Assembly: GCA_033064195.1 (NCBI GenBank)
Contig: JARBJD010000014.1
Location: 496,001-560,000, forward strand
DNA length: 64,000 nucleotides
Direction: 5' to 3'
DNA from: Blattamonas nauphoetae
Lineage: Eukaryota > Preaxostyla > Oxymonadida
Part shown: piece after piece, positions 43,704 to 53,664 of the stretch
How the letters are laid out: the number at the start of each line of letters is the position of its first letter
Position numbering within the stretch: position 1 is the first letter of the stretch
Translations under genes and position numbers: made by a program
The notes under the pieces: generated by a model
What the model was told of the DNA's origin: nothing
The model's database searches: none
The model's input: only the letters and a program-made list of their open reading frames with translations

Positions 43704-44801
43704 ATGATTAATTACACAAGTTCTTGCGTGATAGTGGTGGAACCGACTTTTCTCGCGGGCGATGCGCTGAACCACGCTCTGTTTTCATCGCTTCCGAAAA
43801 CACTGTTCACACCCACCCTGACGTGCCTCCTGCTTGCTCACAATTTGCTGACCGATCTCCAGGATGGATTGTTCACGCTTCCAAACTTGCAGACGTTGGA
43901 TGTTTCGTTCAACTCGATTGCGATCATTCCGCCCTCGATCTCGCAGCTGACATCGCTTGTGAAAGTGAATTTTGGATTCAACAAAATCAAAATTGTTCCA
44001 AACGAGCTGTTCCGTCTCCCCACTCCGACTCGCCTGATCCTATCACACAACAAATTGACTTCGCTCCCATCTGATCCGGCGATGTCCCCAAATGTTGAGT
44101 TGTCTCTTGGATTCGTGGATCTTCTGAGGAATTCGATGATATATGAGAAAACTGGGACAGGGACGCATCCTGGAGCGGTTCTCTGTCCTCTGGAGCGGCT
44201 GTTGCTTGCGTCGAACCAGCTGACCTCTCTTCCCCCGCTTGTGTCACAGTTTCGAAAGTTCCACACACTTTCGCTTGCTGGGAACGGGATTTCTGAGCTT
44301 CAGTGTCATTTCTTCCGCTCACTGCCGAGTTTGAGTAGTTTGAATTTGTTGTTCCCAGAACTGAAGCATCTGCCGGAAACGATTGGTTCGAGGAATACGA
44401 AACGGATCTCGCTGGATGTGTCGTTCAACAAGTTGACGTCGCTACCGCACTTTCTTATTGATGCGGACCGTTTGCTGGACTCGTTGCAGTTTCTGTCTCT
44501 CCGTCAGCGATTCAACGGAACATGCACTGCACACACGCCAGCCACATCGACACTGGCCTCTCCCGTCGCGCTGACGCTGGACGGGTCTGGGAGTCGTCCG
44601 TATTGGTCCGGGCGAGGAATGGAGACGCCGATGTGCCAGTTTGGGCATCTGAACAATGCAGACTCTTCTCGTACGATCGTTGAACAAGATGGGAACCAAA
44701 TGAAGACAGAAAGAGCGGGTCACCCCCATTTCAACCAACTCACCCCGACCAAGAACAAGAAGTACACACTCCTGGTGACAACGAGGACAAGAACACTCTG
44801 A
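43704..44801 (+). CDS. Leucine-rich-repeat protein, copy LRR2
   Basis: An open frame of 365 codons. LRR units include LTCLLLAHNLLTDLQDGLF, LQTLDVSFNSIAIIPPSIS, TRLILSHNKLTSLPSDP, LLLASNQLTSLPPLVSQF, HTLSLAGNGISELQ and SLDVSFNKLTSLPHFLIDA. After FGHLNNADSS the sequence departs from LRR1 and ends with a different, short tail. The N-terminus begins within the repeat block, at the junction with the F9 flank, so the gene is probably 5'-truncated and the ATG may not be the true start. It pairs with F9 in module 2. It has no signal peptide or TM. Confidence 0.72.
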   Translation: MINYTSSCVIVVEPTFLAGDALNHALFSSLPKTLFTPTLTCLLLAHNLLTDLQDGLFTLPNLQTLDVSFNSIAIIPPSISQLTSLVKVNFGFNKIKIVPNELFRLPTPTRLILSHNKLTSLPSDPAMSPNVELSLGFVDLLRNSMIYEKTGTGTHPGAVLCPLERLLLASNQLTSLPPLVSQFRKFHTLSLAGNGISELQCHFFRSLPSLSSLNLLFPELKHLPETIGSRNTKRISLDVSFNKLTSLPHFLIDADRLLDSLQFLSLRQRFNGTCTAHTPATSTLASPVALTLDGSGSRPYWSGRGMETPMCQFGHLNNADSSRTIVEQDGNQMKTERAGHPHFNQLTPTKNKKYTLLVTTRTRTL

Positions 44802-44879
44802 CGACAACGAATCGGGATTTGTCGCTCTGCTATCCATCGTCGTCCCAAAACAGAAAACGACTCTCTCTCAGAGCTTGCA

Positions 44880-45377
44880 GTGAGGGGTCGAAGACAGAAG
44901 AACAGCCATTCGTTCCATCTCCACGTTGAACAAACTCTCATTCAAGTTGAACCTCGCAAACAACAAAGTTCGGAGTGGACAAAGTTGACCCAGCGAATGA
45001 AAGGGGCGAGAGGGAGAAAAGATGGAAGTATCAAGAATAACGTGAACACAGAACGAAGGAAAGAGTCGGAAGTGATCAAAGAGATTGCTGATCGACAAAC
45101 TATACACTCGCACTACTCACAAATGACTTCCCTAAATCCGAAAGAGGCATCTATCGCTGTCACCTTCATCAACGTGCTCGTTGATCCTTCGCTCATCGAA
45201 GGGGATAACAAGACATATACACTCGTCTCAACCAACGATTTGATCATTTTCACAATCGTCCTGGCTCTCATCATCTTTTTTACGAATATGATCCAGATTT
45301 TGGTAAAGCACGTGAAAAGTGTGGATATTCCTGTCTGTGAGCATGTTAATTGGTTGCTGGCAACCATCTGGTCTTGA
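44880..45377 (+). CDS. Protein with C-terminal membrane helix (copy 2)
   Basis: An open frame of 165 codons: a charged N-terminal half (KGARGRKDGSIKNNVNTERR), then EASIAVTFINVLVDPSLIEG, a membrane helix (NDLIIFTIVLALIIFFTNMI) and the tail VDIPVCEHVNWLLATIWS. The C-terminal 60 residues match the copy before F6 (32397-33184). The TGA stop at 45375-45377 is inside the F10 motif. The N-terminal half does not match copy 1 and may be non-native. It may be a tail-anchored or single-pass protein. No family is recognised. Confidence 0.5.
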   Translation: MRGRRQKNSHSFHLHVEQTLIQVEPRKQQSSEWTKLTQRMKGARGRKDGSIKNNVNTERRKESEVIKEIADRQTIHSHYSQMTSLNPKEASIAVTFINVLVDPSLIEGDNKTYTLVSTNDLIIFTIVLALIIFFTNMIQILVKHVKSVDIPVCEHVNWLLATIWS

Positions 45378-45389
45378 TCTTCCCATTTC
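45374..45389 (+). promoter_or_regulatory. F upstream motif before F10
   Basis: TTGATCTTCCCATTTC, a diverged form, 51 nt before the F10 ATG. Its TGA is the stop codon of the upstream gene. Confidence 0.6.
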
Positions 45390-45440
45390 AGTGTTGCCGC
45401 CAACCTCAAATCCGTCAAAGAGAAAAACACGAATTCACCC

Positions 45441-46491
45441 ATGATCTCATCCGAAGGTATGCATCATTCTTCCTCATTTTCGACTGATTGATCCAGAGTA
45501 CTCTCCATTCCTTAAGTGGAATCTGGAAGATCCAATCATGGGTGATTCTCTATCATCAGTTTTCCTCTCTCTTGTTTCAATGGTCACGGATGGCTACAAG
45601 TTTGATGAGGAGCTTGTCACCAAAGCTTCAACGTTTCTTTCTTCGATCATCAAGAATATCAATCACTCGTACACTCTTGTGAATGTTCTGTTGAAGGCGA
45701 TTGGACAAGACTCCCCGAATCCCGCTGCAATCTTTGTGGATTCGATGACTGTGCTCTTATCGTCATCCCATCACTCAATATTCAGGGATTCTCTGTCAAT
45801 ATCTCATAAATGTCTCGATTACTGTTCTCCGTCTAACCGACTGGCCCTTGTCTCCTCCAAAATCGTTCCCAGAATGCTCTCATCGCCTTATCTGCGTGAT
45901 ATCTCTGTGATCGATGATCGATTAATCGGGAAAGATATGCTCGAGATTCTCGAAAAATGTGTTAGTCTCGCCTCCCCCGACACTCTTCAAACTCTTTCCA
46001 TCAATCTCCACTCTGACCCTGAATCAATTCGAGATGTGGTGTTGCATGAAGTGTTGATCCCAATAGAACCATCTCTCGTCCAGATCGATCACAATCGTCA
46101 CCTTTTGTCGTGGGGCGTTGAATGTCGTTTAGTCATGCAAATATTGTCCAAAATACTTGAAATGGGTGCCTTCCACCAGCCAACACTGGATTTCATTTGT
46201 TCCTCTCGCATCCCAATGGTCTTCCAGTCACTTCTCTCAAAAGTGGAATACGAATACACCCATCACGTCACCTACTTGTTCATGTCCATCAATATCAACA
46301 AATGGAAGAAGCATGGAGCCGAAACCATGCGGAGAGGGAGAATATTGCTGCAGACACTGGAACAGGAAGGGATCAGAGATCATCTCGAACAAACACTGCT
46401 TAACGAGAAACGAAGTTATAGAAGCCACGTGAGACACTATTCGTTCGAAATCATGAACAATTTGGGACTGAACTGTCCTGATTCTTATTAG
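45441..46491 (+). CDS. F-family helical protein, copy F10 (intact)
   Basis: Exon 1 is 45441-45456 (MISSE), the intron 45457-45496 (40 nt, GTATGC to GATCCAG, with CTGATTGAT before the acceptor) and exon 2 45497-46491, giving 336 aa. Splicing is needed to keep the frame. Blocks are YSPFLKWNLEDPIMGDSLS, SLVSMVTDGYKFDEELV, SPNPAAIFVDSMTVLLSSSH, SSPYLRDISVIDD, DPESIRDVVLHEVLIPIEPS, QPTLDFICSSRIPMVF, TLEQEGIRDHLEQTLLNEKR and LGLNCPDSY. A tract at 46085-46190 is nearly identical to F3. With LRR3 it forms module 3. The function is unknown. Confidence 0.88.
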
Positions 46492-46597
46492 GTGGCTCGT
46501 GACACGAAAGGAACTCTCTCGCCCACGTCCCAACTTTCGCTCGATGTTCAGATAACAATTGGTCTGTTCTTCGTGTTCTCCCCTTCTCTTCGTTTAG

Positions 46598-48215
46598 GAT
46601 TTGTCGTTCAACAAGATCAGCACCTTCGAACACTCTGTTTTCTCAACCCTTCTCGAACTGCGCTTGACCCGCAATCAACTCCGCTCATTTCCACACAACA
46701 TCAACATCCTCTTTCCTGTTCTTCATTCCCTTTCACTCACCCAAAATCGGTTTGTTATTCGAATTGTGATGGTTTTCATAATCAAGAAATGCCCACTCCT
46801 TGACCATCCCACTCAGCCAGTGCTGGATCTGAGCCGAAACAACATTTCGTCGATCGACAAGCCTCTTGTTGTCCCGACGCTGACATCCCTGTCGCTGGCA
46901 CTGAACAGGCTGACGTCGTTCGTTCTGCCGAATGGCTCGCATCTGCCCCGCCTCCCAATCTTGGACCTCCGAATGAACTATTTGGACACACTGGACGAAC
47001 AAGTGTGTTTCTCTCCTTTTCACACTATTCAGACTTTTGAATCACTTCCGACGATGAAATCGTTTTATCTGACATCGAACAAGCTGGAGTCTCTCCCCGA
47101 CAGACTCGGTGACATTCTGCCGAACCTGTCGACGGTGTGGGTTGGGCAGAACAGATTGAAGACGCTTTCGAGTTCGTATAGTGACTTGACAGTGTGTGTT
47201 TTTTCGTTGTTCTTGTTTTCAGAATCCAATTGACATTTTCAGTGGGACGAACGAACTTGTGAGTTGTCCAGATTTTTGGATGAGGTCGACGGGGGACCTT
47301 CGCGTGAACATCCCAAACAATCGTCTTCGGACGCTTCCTCGGCTGAGTTGTGAAGTTGTTGTTTTCTCCGCAGATTCGAACCAGATCTCTGAAATTGGGG
47401 AAGGTGTGGAACGTCTTGTTTGTGATTATAGTTCAGATGTGTTTGCATGGCCGTCTCGAATGAAGAGTGTATCGCTGAAAGACAACCTGATTTCGTCGCT
47501 TCCGAAAACACTGTTCACACCCACCCTGACATGCCTCCTGCTTGCACACAATTTGCTGACCGATCTGGCGGATGGATTGTTCACGCTTCCAAACTTGCAG
47601 ACGCTGGATGTTTCGTTCAACTCGCTCGCGATCATTCCGCCCTCGATTTCTCAGCTCAGATCGCTTGTGAAAGTGACTTTTGGACTCAAAAAGATTAAGG
47701 AAGTTCCAAACGAGCTGTTCCGTTTCCCCACTCTGATCTTTCTGATCCTGTCACACAACAAATTGACGTCGCTCCCAACTGATCCGGCGATGTCCCCAAA
47801 TTGTGAGTTGTCTCTTGGATTCGTGGATCCACTGAACAATTCGATGATATATGAGAAAACTGGGACAGGGACACATGCCAGAGCAGTTGTCTGTCCTCTG
47901 GAGCGTCTGTTGCTTGCGTCGAACCAGCTGACCTCTGTTCCCCCACTTGTGTCGCAGTTTCGAAAATTGCACACACTTTCGCTTGCTGGGAACGGGATTT
48001 CTGAGCTTCTGCGTCATTTCTTCCACTTACTGCCGAACTTGAGTCGTCATCGTTTGTCGTTCCGCGAACTGACACATCTGCCCAAATCGATTGGTTCGGG
48101 GAACACGAAACGGATCTCGCTGGATGTGTCGTTCAACAAAATGACGTATCTGACTCACTTTTACTTCTTCATTAGCCAGACGTCTGACTCTTCTTCTTCA
48201 TTCTGTTCTTTTTGA
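46598..48215 (+). CDS. Leucine-rich-repeat protein, copy LRR3 (longest N-terminus)
   Basis: The frame enters after a CGTTTAG acceptor-like site with DLSFNKISTFEHSVFS. Further repeats are VLDLSRNNISSIDKPL, TSLSLALNRLTSFVLP, SFYLTSNKLESLPDRLG and VWVGQNRLKTLSS. A 31-nt intron (47192-47222) joins in phase to NPIDIFSGTNELV, NNRLRTLPRLS, DSNQISEIGEGV, VSLKDNLISSLPKTL and the rest shared with LRR1/LRR2. The end (HFYFFISQTSDSSSSF, stop 48215) diverges, so the 3' part is truncated. The first exon is missing because the F10 flank joins at about 46560. Protein binding is likely; the ligand is unknown. Confidence 0.75.
47192..47222 (+). other. 31-nt intron in LRR3
   Basis: It begins GTGTGTGTTTTTTCG and ends CTTGTTTTCAG, with phase 0. 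Both flanking frames are coding LRR sequence, and without removal the first frame hits a stop within about 12 codons. Confidence 0.75.
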
Positions 48216-48599
48216 TGTTTCTTTGTGAATGATTCGTCATTCTTTTCTGCTGAAAGGATTGGTTCTGTTGTTTTTGTTGCGCTTTCTGCATCCATCACAC
48301 ACCACACGTTAATAAGTCTCTCATTTCTCACTTCGTTTCCGAAGCCATTCTTTTTATTTTGTTCTCTGTTTTGTCCATTCATCACATTTCCATTCAGACT
48401 TTCATTTTTCTAATTCAAAGGGAATTTCATTCACATTATCAGGAGCTTTTCAGCTAAGTGTCGTCTTTATTAATCTTTTCCTCGCTCTTCTGCCAGCCAT
48501 TTGTGAATCCTTTTGAAACCACGGAAGAAGTGCAATTTAAGGTTAGATCTGGAGAACCTTCACCACGGACTCCACATTCATTGAACTTGGCTCGTCCAG
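48216..48599. other. Spacer between LRR3 and the surface gene
   Basis: AT-rich and pyrimidine-rich with no convincing frame. It should contain the promoter of the surface gene, but I see no F-type motif in it. Confidence 0.4.
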
Positions 48600-51388
48600 A
48601 TGATCCTGATTCCTCTCTTGGTTCTCTCTCATGCTATTTCGCTCCACAGTGTCCTCAGCAACCATCCAACACTAAATCACTTTTCCCACATCTCCAGCCC
48701 AAAAGTGATTCTTTCCTCAATTCAATATGAATCCCGAAATCTGGGGATCAAGGACAATTTTGTGGAATTGCAGGGAACTGCTAACACTGTCCTTGTATTC
48801 GACTCGAAGCACCATTCATCAAATGGAGTTGAAACTCTGCTCCGGATCTCGAACTCGACAGTTAAAATGGACAAATTGCGACTGGATGGATGTGTCAACC
48901 AACCGAACCCACTGCATCGTTCGTATTCATCAGTATCTGATGTTGGAGCGATTTCGCTTTTTTCAGTTTGTTCGTCGAGTGTGAGACTATCAAACAGCGA
49001 AATGCTGGTTGGCTCAGGACAATCTCCATTTGTGGTTACAGGGCAGCAAGATGCAGAAAACTCCGAACAAACGATGATATGTGTTGTGGCGAGCGTTCTT
49101 CTCTCGTCGAATTCTATCATCGGAGCGACAGCCTCAATTCTTGCAGACAGTGGAAATTTGGGGCTCTCTGTTTCAGTTATGTCGTGTGATATGGATTCTA
49201 CTCGAATCGGGTCATGGAATGGCCTTCTTGTTGACCAACGAAAACCTGGTGCCTCAACTTCCAATGTGGTTGACATTGAGACGTTCCTGTCGGACTGCCG
49301 ATTGGAAAACGTGACAGGAGCAGCCTCCAACAGACATGCGGATGGAGGATGCAAATTGTGGAGACAGCGACTTGTGTCGAACTCGATCACGAAAAGTTCG
49401 TCAGTTCTGTCTGGAACGGTGATCAGAGACTTCAACGATGGAGGAGACTTGCTGTGCGCGAACACCACTTTTGCGTCGTGCTCAACAAGCGCAGCTCCTC
49501 CGATCACTCGCCATTCCATCGAAGCCACCCTTCTTCAGCCGTATCTGCTTCCAAATCTGCGTCAACACACCTCCAAAGACGGCAAATACGAATGGACAGA
49601 CTCAGCGTTCCAAAATACGCCCGGTTTCAATTTCTATGCCTATGCCAAAGATACTTACTATTATGACCAAGGCCTCAATTTCATTTTTGGTACCGCCGCC
49701 GACACGATCACTTTCTCCAGCTGTTCGTTCACTGACATCGACGGGGAAGATCCGAGTGATAGTTTCAGGCAACACGCGCTCTCGACCATCTGCCTCCAAT
49801 GCCCGTCATCCCTCTTCATCGACAGGTGTTCGTTCAACAATTGTTCGAGTGAGGGTCTTGCGGGTGCTGTCACTGTCGATGTTGAATTTGAATTTCTGAA
49901 GGCATCCATCACTTCTTCGTCTTTCGACGACTGCATTGCGAAAGTTGTAGTCGACACCACGACCCAAAGTTCGGTTCTCTTTCACCGATCACTTGGCATC
50001 CTCACCATCGATTCATCAAACCTCACTTACAATGGACAAACTGCCCAACAGCAGATCATCCGTTCGCAAGGACTTCTCGTCGCCAACTCTCAGTTCATCT
50101 TCAACGGAAGCATCGTCACTCACCCAGTCGATGTCTTTGCAAGCCCGTATCACTTTCGATTCACTCGTTTCACCTCCGACACACAGGCCGAGTACGACGT
50201 CTACGCATCATTCAAGGGTGGTGTCCACGACGAATGGACGTTCTTTGGATGTGTCTCAAACAGCGTCGAAGCCCACGACTTGCAGATTTATGGACTGACG
50301 GTTCCATCCATCGATCTCGAACCTGAACAAATCATTGTGGAATCTGGGTCGCTCCAGACAATCCTCTCGAACAACCCGACAGTGAACACCGTTTTCATCG
50401 GAGCGGGAGATTTCGGCACATTTTCCGTCGAAGGTCGTCTGTTCTCTTTGTACGGATGGACCCCAAAAGCTGCTTCGAATCCCTCTTCGACGCCTATCAC
50501 GAAATTAGCAGCGACGGTGGGGTCGGATCCATACGCAGACTTCAGATTAAACAACATCCAAGTCGCTCCCTGCTCATCTTCTTCAACAATCATCACCTCT
50601 GCTGGTTATTGTTCTCTCATCAGGGTTGTTGTTGATTCTGTGAAGGAGCAAGCAGCCCCTCTGTTCGTTATGTCTGGTTCTTCAGCTTGTCTTTATGTTC
50701 ACAACTGCAAAATCACTAACATCGTCAATTCTAAAGCCAACATCGTGACCGTCACAGAGGGAGCCCAAATCTCTTTCGAATTCAGCGTGTTCGCGAACAT
50801 CACCACAACTGAGTGTGTTGTCTCCGCTGTTGGAAGTCTCTACGTCACTTTTGACACCTCCTTTCTCAATCACATCCACAGAACGGAAGGAAGTGGACCA
50901 GCAGCGATCGAGGTTTCATCTGCTTCATCTCTCACACTGAGTGAAGTCGTTCTTCATCACTGCGTCTCAGACAAGGGCAATGCAGGTGCTATCCACATCT
51001 CCACATCGTCGCCAGCCTTCATCTCACTGAGCCTCACCTTTCTGTCCAATTCTGGTGCCAACACTTCACCAAAAGACATTTTCATTGAGGGACTGGACGA
51101 ACAGGAATGCCGTGATCTGCTCATGCAAGGAATCCATGTTGGACAAGGACCTCACTTTGGATGGTCGAAAGAGGGTCATATGGGAGTGGGTTCGATCCAG
51201 ATCCCATCCGTGGTATTCCACGTGTCCACACTCACGCGCTTCCAAACTCCGACAGCTGGCGAAACGCACTACGTCCACCCTTCAGACTTCCAGATCCGCG
51301 ACGTCCTCGTGAATCTCATGCCTCAAGAGCAGGGCTTTGAGATTGATCCCATCGATCTCAAGATTTTTGACCTCAACAAATTATCCGT
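48600..51388 (+). CDS. Large surface beta-helix protein, 5' part
   Basis: The ATG at 48600 opens a signal peptide (MILIPLLVLSHAISLHSVLS), followed by about 910 residues without a break. Short beta-rich repeats recur (VRLSNSEMLVGSGQSPFVV; TITFSSCSFTDIDGED; LFIDRCSFNNCSSEGLAGAV; LTLSEVVLHHCVSDKGNAGA), as in pectin-lyase-like and Pmp-like proteins with F..N and GGA/GAI motifs. The protein is probably secreted or surface-anchored; the ligand is unknown. After DLKIFDLNKLS the DNA becomes AT-rich although the frame stays open to 51560, so I end the exon at a GT at 51389. A tentative intron 51389-51864 (CTGCAG acceptor) would join to 51865-51887 and, beyond the hAT element, to 55041. This is one gene with 55041-55819 and 61609-64000. 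Confidence 0.82.
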
Positions 51389-53083
51389 GTGTAACTTTTG
51401 TTCTTCTTCTCATATCATGTTTATTATGATCATATTGTCTGTGAATTTTTCGAGAAAATACACAATTGTCTTTAACTGTCAAAAAACAATGTCTTTTTTT
51501 CATCACTGTTTTTTCACGTGGAAGCAGTATTTTTCACAAAATAATGATAATTCGAAGTGAATTTCAACGAAATATTGTGAAAAGATGATAAAATTCACCA
51601 GTAAATCGATTATTCTGTCAGATCAAGATGATCGAACCCATCAGAATCTGATCCGTCATCGTCCATCTTCAGTCCTACATTCACGGGGTCAGAATGATGT
51701 GTTCTTTTTCATCTTTTTTCCTTTTTTATTCCAGAAAACCATTGTTTTATGCTCATTTGTGAAATGTTGATGTAAAAAAGGGAGAAAAAAGAGTGAAAAC
51801 CACATCCAAATTGATCTCAACAGGGATTTAGCATCTTGAGGTCAGTCGATCCCAATTTCTGCAGGATTGACCTCAAGATGCAAAGCCTAGGGATGAGCAA
51901 CGGACGGACAAAAAGACGTTCAACTCGGACAACGGACAGCGGACATGTCCAAGTGAAAAAGAAGTGCTTCATGTGGCCTAAATCAACGTGATTGACACTG
52001 AATTCGTTCATAAATAAGTGAATAATTGTAATCAAATTCAGATTTTGTCTTTCATAAAAATGATAAAAGAGTACTAGAGAATTCGGACAAAATGACCCAT
52101 TAATTGCAGAAATGTCCAAGCTTGTCCGATCTTGGACATTCACTCAATTGTTGAAAAAACGAATCATCTGAATTTCTTCACAATCCAATTGTGATCAGTT
52201 CAAAACGGACAAAACTGTCCTGTCCTGGACATGTCCGGATCGTCCTCCCCATCGGATGTTGACTTCGACTCACATTTTCTCTCAGAGACCATTACATCGC
52301 AATTCGAATTCCCTTGTCCATTCCACACTTCTTTTATCCAATTGTCACTCATTGCTGTCTCCATTGACTTTCAAACTTGTGGAGATCTCCACAATTCACA
52401 CTTTGCCCATCTCCTCACTCTCGATGATGTCACACTGAATTGACACATGGAAAATGAACAATATCAGTATTCATTTTTCTTATCGTTTCACTCTTCTCTA
52501 CCTCTTTCTCTTCATTTGTCTGTAATAGATGATAAAATCTTTCTCCAATCAGAAATGGACATAAATAGAAGAAATCTGGATCACAAACAACATCAGTATG
52601 CATCTTTTTTTCTTTCTCCACTCATATTCATCGATTAGTCTCATTACACGCCTCCTCTTTTCTTCCAAACAAAACGCAGAAGAACAAGGACATCACATTC
52701 CCGACACTGTCCACAATTCTGCTTTTCTCATTGTCAGTTCATTATCTGAAGGAAAGGTTCACATCTTCAGACTCGACACAATGTCTAATTCACTCAGAAT
52801 CGAGAACCGCCTTGAGATCAAACTGAAGGAGTCTCTGAACATCACAGCATATTTTTGATCAATCTCCGAAACGAACCGTGAAGTGCGACTTTGTCAACAC
52901 TCCATTATTCTGTTCGGATTCGCAATCGATGAGGAGCCGACCCCAGAAAAGTGCAACAATCAGGACGGATTTCCACGCGTACTCGACTTAAACAACCATC
53001 AATTTCATGCGCAACAGTACCTAGTCTCATCTACCACGCTGAATCTTTGAGGAAAATGAACAAGAATCTGTCACATATAGTCG

Positions 53084-53602
53084 GTGGACGAAAATCATCA
53101 TCATGAGTCTCTGACGGGGAAGAACAAAGCCAACCACCATGACGAAAGGACAAACTTCATATTTATCTTCACACACTGCTCTATTTTGGTATCATTGATG
53201 ATACTTGATTGCGGATGGATGGGAACATCGGCTGGAAAACTCTCGAACTCCAACGTGACTGTCTCGTCGAGTACGATCATCTCAAATCCTGAATGTTCCC
53301 CATTTATGATTGTCTGTTCTGAGGGGAACGATGACAGTTCGATTTCGATCATTGACGTTGTTCACCGATCGAGTGAACTTCGGACGCTCCTTCCTCTGAC
53401 AGCCATTTCGTCGCTCAACCATCTCGACTCCTCCCAGCCGTCCTGCTCTGAGATGAACTCTGATGTCTCCGTCAGTTGCTCCGGTCTCTCGATCGACGAT
53501 GCTTCCTTCGTTCTTGGATCTGGTCGTCTCCTCTCTATCCCGAAAACACCAACCGACCAACCGCACATTTGTCGTCTCCTTCAACAGGCGCGGGGAATTT
53601 GA
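53084..53602 (+). pseudogene. Captured surface-gene fragment in hAT A
   Basis: The frame reads LDCGWMGTSAGKLSNSNVTV, SSSTIISNPECSPFMIVCSE and RSSELRTLLPLTAISSL, then SVSCSGLSIDDASFVLGSGR. The pattern (short beta strands, SNPECSPF, SELRTLLPL) is that of the local surface-protein family, so a piece of such a gene was taken up. An almost identical fragment is in hAT B. The upstream interior (52230-52860) carries other short frames that I cannot assign. Confidence 0.6.
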
Positions 53603-53664
53603 CATCTCTGCTGTCAATGCCTGAAGAATCAATGGAATCGTTCTCTTGATTCGTCTCGTCGCTT

